The notes under the pieces were generated by a model. The model ran no database searches, was not told where the DNA came from, and was given only the letters and a program-made list of their open reading frames with translations. From NCBI RefSeq assembly GCF_014356525.2, contig NC_052518.1, positions 4,196,162 through 4,260,161 of the forward strand: a stretch of DNA of 64,000 nt. Reading direction: 5' to 3'. Every line of letters starts with the position of its first letter. Position 1 is the first letter of the stretch. Shown here in pieces: positions 41,801 to 51,200 of this stretch. The DNA is from Nilaparvata lugens (lineage: Eukaryota; Arthropoda; Insecta; Hemiptera; Delphacidae). The position numbers and the translations under genes were made by a program.

Positions 41801-44800
41801 GCTTGAAAGAAGTTTATAAAATCCTGGAAATTGAAGCACAAAAAGTCGGACTGGTTGTAAATGAGAACAAGAGTAAATATCTGTGTGTGTCAGCAGTCAA
41901 GTCCAGAGTACCAAGAAATATCTACGTGAATAACAAAAAGTTTGCAGGTGTAGAGAACTTCAAGTATCTAGGATGCCCAATAAATGCCACAGGTAATAAT
42001 GCTTATATAAAAGAAAGGATTCAAGCAGCTAATAGGGCCTACTATGCCAATGTTAGATTATTTAAAAGTAAGTTGGTCGGCAGGAGCACCAAGATAACAA
42101 TATATAAAACATTGGTGCGTCCAGTGGCAACATATGCGGCAGAAACTTGGGTGATGAATATGGCTGACGAAAATGCGTTGAAAATCTTTGAAAGATCCAT
42201 ACTAAGAAGAATTTACGGTCCCGTTCAGGTTAATGAGCAGCAATGGCGAATAAGAAAAAATGAAGAAATAGAAGCATTAATAAAAGGAGAAAATATAGTA
42301 CGCTTCATTAAGGCCCAAAGAATAAGGTGGTTGGGGCATGTGATGAGGATGAGTGAAGCTAGAATGCCGAAAATAGTTTTTAATAGCAAGTTGCACAGCA
42401 GACGAAAGAAAGGTAGGCCAAGGAACAGGTGGGTGGACCAAGTGATGGATGACCTGAGAAAGATGGCGGTGAGAGGATGGAAGGAAAGAACCATGAACAG
42501 GGAAGAATGGAGGCGTGTTGTAAAGGAGGCCAGAGCTCACCTAGGGCTGTAGCGCCGGATAAAGAAAGAATTCACCCCGAAGACTTCTGCTACTGCAAAT
42601 ATTAACAACAGGGTAAACATTTTAATTAATTTGGATTTTCGTTTAATAATAATAAGTCATTAGCATTTCAATAATTGCAATATCCCAGTAATTTCTATCT
42701 GTAGACTGGCTGGCCACTGTGACTTTATATAAAATGAGCGCTGCTATCCAGAGATTGTCAGTTTGGTGTAAGGGTAAGCATTCCTGACCGGCAATTAGGA
42801 GGTACTGGGTTCAATTCTCGAGCTGACAAATAATTTTTGAATAGTAGTGCTCATCGAATGTCCATCTAGCTGTTTACCCTGTTGTCAATATTTGCAGTAG
42901 CAGAAGTCTTCGGGGTGAATTACAGCATTTAATTTGGATTTTCGTTTATTAATAATAATAACTTGATTTCTAATAAAACTGAATAAATTCATTAAAGCAA
43001 CAAAATAAGATAAAGATAAATTAATGAAGTCAATTCATTTTGAATTATACAATCCCATTTTCATTGAAGTTTTCAAGTTTATGAAACTGAATCTTATGGA
43101 TGATAATCATATAAACATTCAAACTATCATTTATTCAATGCCGTTTGTTTATATCATTTGCACTTGAAAATAGCTCTTGAAGAGTTGAAACTATAGTTGT
43201 ATAACTTATATACAGAGTGTTTACGAACTCTAGGGCATCGTTCCTGGGTAAAAAACATATCTAAATATCATATTTAAATTGTCCGCAAGTCTTCAGTTAC
43301 TCACACAGCGGCCATTTCGCTTTTTCACTCATTATTTTTTCCCCTAAATAATGGTTGAACATACGAAATTGAAACTTTGCACAATCATTTATAACAACTT
43401 GACAAAGCTACCAAAAAATTATTATAATTTTTCAATTTCATGAAACAAAATGGCGGCCACTTGAAATTTTGTTTCTTCAATAACTCAGAAACCGATGTTT
43501 TTACAAAAAATTATAAGAATAACTTTTTTTAGTAAAGTTAATTACCTATCGATTGATACCAGATTTTTTAAGATTGGATCTACCTTTAGAGGGGTTATGT
43601 AACGTTATTTTATTGTTTGAAATGACCTAAAATCGCTTTCTATTAACATGCAATGCAAACAGAGATTGTTGCAACATTGAGGCGACTCTATTAGCATGCC
43701 TTGGTTTGCACTGCAACAAACTTTCAGTGGTCACCTATCACTAAGGCTTTCATATCTCAGTTGATATTGGCCCAATCTTAAAAAATCTGGTATCAATCGA
43801 TAGGCAATTAACTTTACTAAAGAAAGTTATTTCTGTATTTTTTTTTTGTAAAACCAACGGTTTCTGAGTTATTTAAGAAACAAAATTTCAAGTGACCGCC
43901 ATTTTGTTTCATGAATTTGAAAAATTATAATTTTTGTAGCTTTATCGAGTTGTTATAAATGATTGTGCAAAGTTTCAATATCGTATGTTCAACCATTATT
44001 TAGAAAAAAATAATAAGTTAAAAAAGCAAAATGGTCGCTGTGTGATAAACTGAAGACTTCCGGACAATTTGAATATGATATTTAGATATGTTTTTTACTC
44101 AGGAACAATGTCCTAGAGTATTGTAGGGAGTTCGTAAACAGCTTGTATATAAGTTAACAATGTCCTAGAGTATTGTAGGGAGTTCGTAAAAAGCCTATAT
44201 GTAAGTTATACAACTATAGTTTCAACTCTTCAAGAGCTATTTTCAAGTGTAGATGAAATAAACAAACGACATTGAATAAATGATAGTTTGTATGTTTATA
44301 TGATGATCATCCATAAGATCCAGTTTCATGAACTTGAAAACTTCAATGAAAATAGGATTGTATAATTCAAACTGAATTGACTTCATTAATTTATCTTTAT
44401 CTTATTTTGTTGCTGTATGAACTTATTCAGTTTTATTAGAAATCAAGTTATTACTATCAATCGAAAATCCAAATTAAATGCTGTAATTCACCCTGTATAT
44501 ACATATGCAATCATAAAAAATTAAAATAGAAACATTCAAAGAGTCAATAGAATTACAGTAGTTGATATACAAATTCAAATCATAAGATTTGTCCAAAAAT
44601 GAGATACATATTAAATTTTGATATAAAACTAGAACTTGTAAAATTTCCAAATCTTTTGCTAAGGCAACATCATGAACTATAATTATTGTGTTGTGATGAA
44701 ATAAAAGGTACTTGATAATGTTTATTGTGTTTTATAATCCAAACAAAATATGTTGTGGGAAAAGTAAGGGGAGCAATTAAAATAATAAAATCATTATGAA

Positions 44801-47800
44801 CCACCTGAATGTCATACTGCATATGCAAGTTGTTGATGATGAACGGTTTCCTCAATGTAGCATATTGAATGGCCTTATCTAATGGAAATCCTTTGCTGTG
44901 GAATGAGATCAGACAATCACAAGTAGGCCATTCCTCGACTGCCTTCTAGAACAAAATAATAAAGATGAAATTCACTTTTCATTATCAATGCAATTATTTG
45001 AATCTCTTAATTATCTAAAACCTTGTATAATTGGATGTCAATAAATTAATATAAGAAATTAAATGTTTTCTTAAACTGAAAGCTTTTGTGACACATTTGT
45101 AATTGAATTTCACATTCACGTCTATTTCTTACATTAGTAATTATTGTAAATTTAATGCTCCTATATCAACTAAAACGTCAATATCAATTGATGAGTTTCT
45201 CTTTTTTGCCAGGTGTACTAAGATCGAAAATTGCCACAACTGCTTAGTGCCAAATGAAGCTTGGAACGCCAACTCCAAACGAGCTAAAGAGGAGCTTCAC
45301 TAAACTATTTTAAGATAAGATAAGATATCAATTCATTCAACACAGTATATCATAAATGTAATACAATAAAAAGTTGAACATCGTCATAAAGATTAATTTG
45401 AAATAATAAGCTACAGAAAGAAACCATGCAACAATGAAATATGGAAATTGTAGATTTTAAACTCATATATACAATCTCTGCACTTGTCATGAAACCTGTG
45501 ACTCATGTTGTATCCGAAATGATGTCTCTAAATACAGACTAAAAAGCAAGGAATTTCATCAGAAAATATCAATAAGCAATCAAAATAATGAGCAAAAATG
45601 CATTCCTGGTAATTTGTTGGATCATGAGTTCATCATTTGGAGGATACATGATTTATAATAAACATTTAATTCATCTATCTCTTTTCTGTATATGGCTACT
45701 TTTTATAGAAATAGAAAGAAAAATGAAAATCTCAGTACCCTTTTTGAATTATTTAATCACAACATGATCGGACAGTGATATCACTTGAACGAAACATGTG
45801 ATTAAATAATTCAAAAAGGGTACTGACATTTTTATTTTTCTTTCTATTTCTTTAATTCATTTATTTATGCTTATGGCTTTAATTGACAGAGAGATCCTCG
45901 TTGCAGAAAGATGTCTTGCCTCGCCGTAATAATCAACTTCATCCATTATAATACTTCTGATCATGTATTTGATTTGTGTATTATGAAATTAAATAAATAG
46001 ATAATCACTTGAGTATATAGGTTATATTGAGGTGCGTGCAGACTTATGTGCCAGGAACACGCACATTCCAGATTTCATCAGCTGATGCTTATTATATCTG
46101 AATCTTACTATTCCTGTACAAAATACATATATTAAGTATTTTGATTTTTTCAATTGTGATAGAAGTTTCTTGTTTGGTTTCATGTTTGTAAATTGAAATT
46201 GAAATTATTGAATGAAAAAGACTAAGAAATTGTCAAAAACCACAGATTTATTGATACTTAGAAAGACCGGTTTCGGTTATTACACCATTGTCAATCTCTG
46301 ATAAACAGAGTTTATCAGAATCAGTTTATCAATTACTTGAATGTCTCTGATAAACTGATTCTGATAAACTCTGTTTATCAGAGATTGACAATGGTGTAAT
46401 AACCGAAACCAGTCTTTCCAAGTATCAATAAATCTGTGGTTTTTGACAATTTCTCAGTCTTTTTCATTCAATATGAATAATTACCACAATATCAACTTCT
46501 CAACTACACAAAAAAATGAAATTATCTTTATTCTTCTTCTTAGGTAATACTAACAATACAGAATATACATATACAAAATTTGAAGAAGGTTCCTCACATG
46601 GGCAAAACCTGTGTGTGAGGAAATTAATTACATAAATTCAAAATTCTAGTTGAAACGTTTCTTTGACTTGAAATTGTATGTAAATCAAATCATGAACTCT
46701 ACGTCATTATCTCTGGACTTTTTATTTCACGGATAAAAGCAGTTTTGGACAAATGCCTGCTGTTTTCATGCATACATATATTTTAAGTTTTTTCATATGT
46801 ATGTGCTTTCGGGTTAAAGAAAGGAGGCGGGGCCGCGGGGCCGCGCTACCTGTACACTGGGCTATTGTTCCAAAAAGGTGCATCCTCTAACTCTCAACTA
46901 TCACACTCTATTGTCCTCTCAACCCTTATTAGTGGCCGGAGTGGCCCCTTGAGTGTTTTCTTGAAGGCAGTTTTAACTAGTAGGGACTCATCTATTACTT
47001 TGCACCTTACATCTGTTACTTGTATTTTCTAAAATTTATTATTGAATCTAGATCAGTGATCAAGTACTTAATATTGAATTATTCCCAATGGCTCATTTGA
47101 TGAAACTCAACCTGCTCACAAGCTGTATACAGACTGACTTGAGTTACATACAGTTCGTGGTTACACACCACGTGCGCTATTCATCATATTTGATGATATG
47201 TCTATGTAATGTATCTAGTATCATCATGTACACTGAATATAATATGAAGTAAGGATAAGTATAAAAGGACGTAATCTTTATAAAAAAATGAAAAATAATA
47301 CGTTCTTAGTTCGACTATATTTGTATTTATAATCGATAGTAATGTGTGTGTTTATCCAATCAATGTAGGCTACCACTGGTTTACAGCTGAAAATGCCTTT
47401 AAGTAATCAGACTGAGCCACCAATTTATTCCTCGGAGTGGAATCCTTAGAAATAGTCCACGAAAATGTCGATACTCATTAAGAATAGGCGACCACTGAAG
47501 GGTCACTGGAGTTTCTACCTGTTCATCCATTTCTTTCGGCGGCCCCGTCTCCTTTCTTTTACCCTGTGCTTTCTTTTTCAATAAATCATGACAAGGAGAA
47601 AAATACCAATAAGAAAATTGTAATAATAATGATTATAAGACCTTGAGGATATCTTCCTCTGCGAAGACTATCATCTTGATATACTCGAATTCTTGAAGGC
47701 GAGTTAGAATTTCTTTCATCGGTTTGGATTGCGACTTTTTCGCCATCGCACAAACCCCAACCACAACTTGCTTGCCATCTTCTCCATAACTATCATCGTC

Positions 47801-48225
47801 ACCCACTTCTGTCAGGTTGCCCTGAAATTCAAATTATCTATTATTCATTCGATACAAACATAAAAAGGGTCACAGACAAATTCCAGTACGAACCTTATTT
47901 ATATAGGAATTTAATTTGATGATTCCTATTTCGAAATTGATTAAATGGAACGAAATGAATAATGAATTAATTTTAATGTTGGAATGACAAAATTGAACTT
48001 TTAATAAATATGAAAATAAAATTGTTACAAGTGATAAACAAACTATGCTAGTTGAAAACATCACAGGTGGCGGTGGAAATCATATGATTCGCCACATTTA
48101 CTTAGTAGCTGGCCCGGCAAACTTACTTAATGCATCTCATGACAAACTTTAGCTGGATGCACACCTGAGGAGGCGCGATGTGGCATTTTGCATCTAGATG
48201 CTTCTTGCTTATTGGTTTGAATGAA

Positions 48226-48274
<49 letters not shown>

Positions 48275-51200
48275 AATCGGGCATGGCGTGTAACGGTGTA
48301 ATAAGGCAATCTCCATAAGATCAACTCTTTGTATGTTGTATCACCAAGCCGCGCTTCCTCAGGTGTGCTTAGCCTTAGCTTAATCTGATGCACTATATTT
48401 TTATGAAAATTATCCAACAATCAGTATTTACATTTATATCTCAATATGGACTTCCTATGTGATTAGTTAGTTGTGCAGCAGTTTGTATTTTTAGATATAG
48501 TTGAATTCAGCTTGCTGGGAAATTGAATGGTATATCACCTTGCTGCTGATTTTCTAAATTTAAAGCATTTCGAGTTCTACGACCCAAGTTTGGACGTCGT
48601 TCGTACCGCGGCATTATTATTAAGGTGCGTACAGATTTACGCGCCGCGAACACGAGCAATTCACTTTTAATCAGCTGATGCCAAGATTTTTATATCTGTA
48701 TCTTAACGTTTCTGTAAAAATACAGATATACTCAGCTGATTAAAAGTGAATTGCCATGTTCGCGGAGCGTATATTTGTACGCACCTTTAGAATTAAACTT
48801 TTGTGAATCAGTAGAAAGAAAATAGAAAAACAGATCTACCGACGGCTGTTGGATGACGTAATGATTATAACAGCTGATTTTTATTCTGTGTGTGGCCAGC
48901 TCACAAATCTTTTCCCATAAGGATTACATGAAAGCTTTGAAGGACCGTAGGAAAGAGTCCTGAAGTCGGATCATAAATTTGATAGGCCATAAATCTGCTC
49001 CTGAACATAGCAAACACAACTGAAAAAAAAATCAAATTCGGTTCACACATAAAAAAGTTATTGAATGTCAAAATTTGAGGCTCGATTTTTATTTATATAG
49101 ATTTTCAAAGACAACTCTCTACGAGTATTTTAAGCCCAGGTGATAATGAGTGGATGAATGATAATGCCGCACATATGCTTCCATTTGTGATGATTTAATG
49201 AATGAATGAATGAAAGAGAGATGATGAAGAAATCTGAGAACGAGCACCCAGCTGATACAAAATGAGAGTGAATTTGAACCCCAATCACCTGACAAATCAA
49301 TAATAAGAACCCATTTGCTACTAACTACCATCTAGTCAAAACTAATACAATTCATACCCTCTACATTCATAAACCATTCACAGATTTAGTTAGTCTGACT
49401 TAGTTTTACGCAAATTTCAGTTCACTTATATATCAATCTATAAATTCCTTAATGACGAATAGCGAATTATTGGTATATAAGTGGACAATTGCTGTTTAAT
49501 TGGTGATTATTTTTGAGCTCTACTATTTTCAACTTTTCTTCCTCTTTATATATTTTTTCATACTATTCCACTTCATTAACCTTCCTGAATCTAACCTAAA
49601 TATTGCTTCTTCTATATTGAGGTCGACCTTATAGAGGCAGTATTTGATATTAACATTGGTGTTGCTGGCCTTGTCTATCATTCGACAAATCAGATAGTGC
49701 TATCCTTCTCTAGCTCCGCAACGTTGCCAGTTGTTTTTTAACAATGTATAAATATAATTAATTTTCAAAATATTAATATCAATTAGGGAAGTTTATTATT
49801 TAATCAATGGAAAATATATTTTCAGTACGAACTTAATGACATATCAGATCCTAAATAAATGCTGTAAATCACCCCGAAGACTTCTGCTACTGCAGACATT
49901 GACAACAGGGTTAACAGCTAGATGGAAATTCGATAGCTGTTAACCCTGTTGTAAATGTCTGCAGTAGCAGAAGTCTTCGGGGTGATTTACAGCATTTATT
50001 TAGGATTTTCGTTAAATAATAATTATGTATTAATTAGCATTTGAATAAATGCATTCTCTATTCAGTTCCATCTGTAAACATATCAGATAGCATAAAAGTA
50101 CAAAAAAAGGAATTTATTTGATACAAATATAGAAGGCTCACAGACAAACTCCATCACGAGCATTAATAACATATCTGGAAGGATAATAGTAGGCCTACGG
50201 TACAATAAAAAGGATAACAAAATAAATTAATATAATATCGCACATCAGGGTGAGTAATTCACTGAAACAAAAAATCGTTCCTCTACTCCCAGATCAGAGA
50301 AATCACTAATCTTCAAATGCTTATAACTGAAGTAAAGCAGTGATTTTCGCCAATGTTTTGACATATTATTGTTCCTCCTCATCAAGTACTATCATTCGTG
50401 AAAGTTTGAGCGATTTTTATTTTTGACCATTTTGCAAAAATCCATGATTTTTTTATTCACGGATTTCATGAACACTTTGTCCTTTCCTTTGTGGTATAAG
50501 TAATACAATTATAGTGATGTCCACATTATAATGGCAGTGGAGAAAAAATATGAGAACAGCGTTGCCGATTCTCTGCCTTGCCGCTGCCTTCTATAGAGGA
50601 TAGCTGATACCAGTAATATTACCGGTTCATTCTTGTTGTCCTAATTGAGATGAATATTTTGTAAATTAATTATGTTTCTAAATATTGTTGAAAAACGACT
50701 GGCAACGTTGAAGAGGTAAAAAAGGATAGAACTATCTGCTATGCTGAATGATAAGCGCTATCCTTTTCTACCTCTTCAACGTTGCTATTCCTTGCAGCGT
50801 TGCTTCAACGTTGCTGAACTTAGTTGTAGAAGTGAGCCCTTCAAATAAAATTAAATTAAATCACCAAATAAAATACGGATACAATAGTATCGTACAAATA
50901 AACAATATTACAAATACAATAGTACCGTATTATATTTGGTTTAATAATATGATAAGAGTAGATAAAGTAGGGCTTTATGTTTCTATATTTTATCTATGGT
51001 TCAAAATAAGCCAGAAAACAGTTTTAACTCGCTAGCTCAGATCAAAATGAACCTAACCTAAACTTACTTACTAACGTATCTAAAATTGATAAAACATGTG
51101 ACCCGACTATTTAATATGGCCTATTAAATAGTGAGATCAAAGTTAATCTTTGGTGAAAACAGAAATTTTAAACTTAACCTCACTTTGGACTATTTATGTG

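Larger units (their letters stand above)
38640..42568 (+). mobile_element. Near full-length RTE-type LINE with 14-bp target duplication
   Basis: AATTCACCCCGAAG at 38626-38639 and 42569-42582 bounds 3929 bp. The 5' untranslated part (38640-39037) is GC-rich and has the CCCCTGGTCCTCCTGG block I associate with insect RTE elements. One long frame encodes endonuclease and reverse transcriptase and stops only 16 bp before the end; the element finishes GGATAAAGAAAG without poly(A), as RTE-clade elements do. The sole gross damage is the insertion at 39301-39836. Confidence 0.9.
38530..42712. mobile_element. SINE-related fold-back, opened by an RTE-type LINE
   Basis: Left part 38530-38639 and right part 42583-42712 are mutually inverted: TACAGATGGAAATTACTGAG, CAAATGCTAATGAATTA and AACGAAAATCAAAATTAAAT at the left, their complements at the right. 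The LINE between them carries a 14-bp duplication of the fold-back's own sequence AATTCACCCCGAAG. Confidence 0.8.

Noticed and set aside
42756..42828. A functional tRNA gene
   Set aside because: A and B boxes and an acceptor-like stem are present, but no 5-bp anticodon stem with a 7-base loop can be drawn; surrounding copies show it is a SINE head.
44670..44855. Separate minus-strand gene with [15 protein letters not shown]
   Set aside because: It is the end of PPIP5K exon 3 read through into the intron.
48127..48420. Minus-strand frame with a Val-Cys repeat
   Set aside because: Translation of a CA microsatellite within a MITE-like element.
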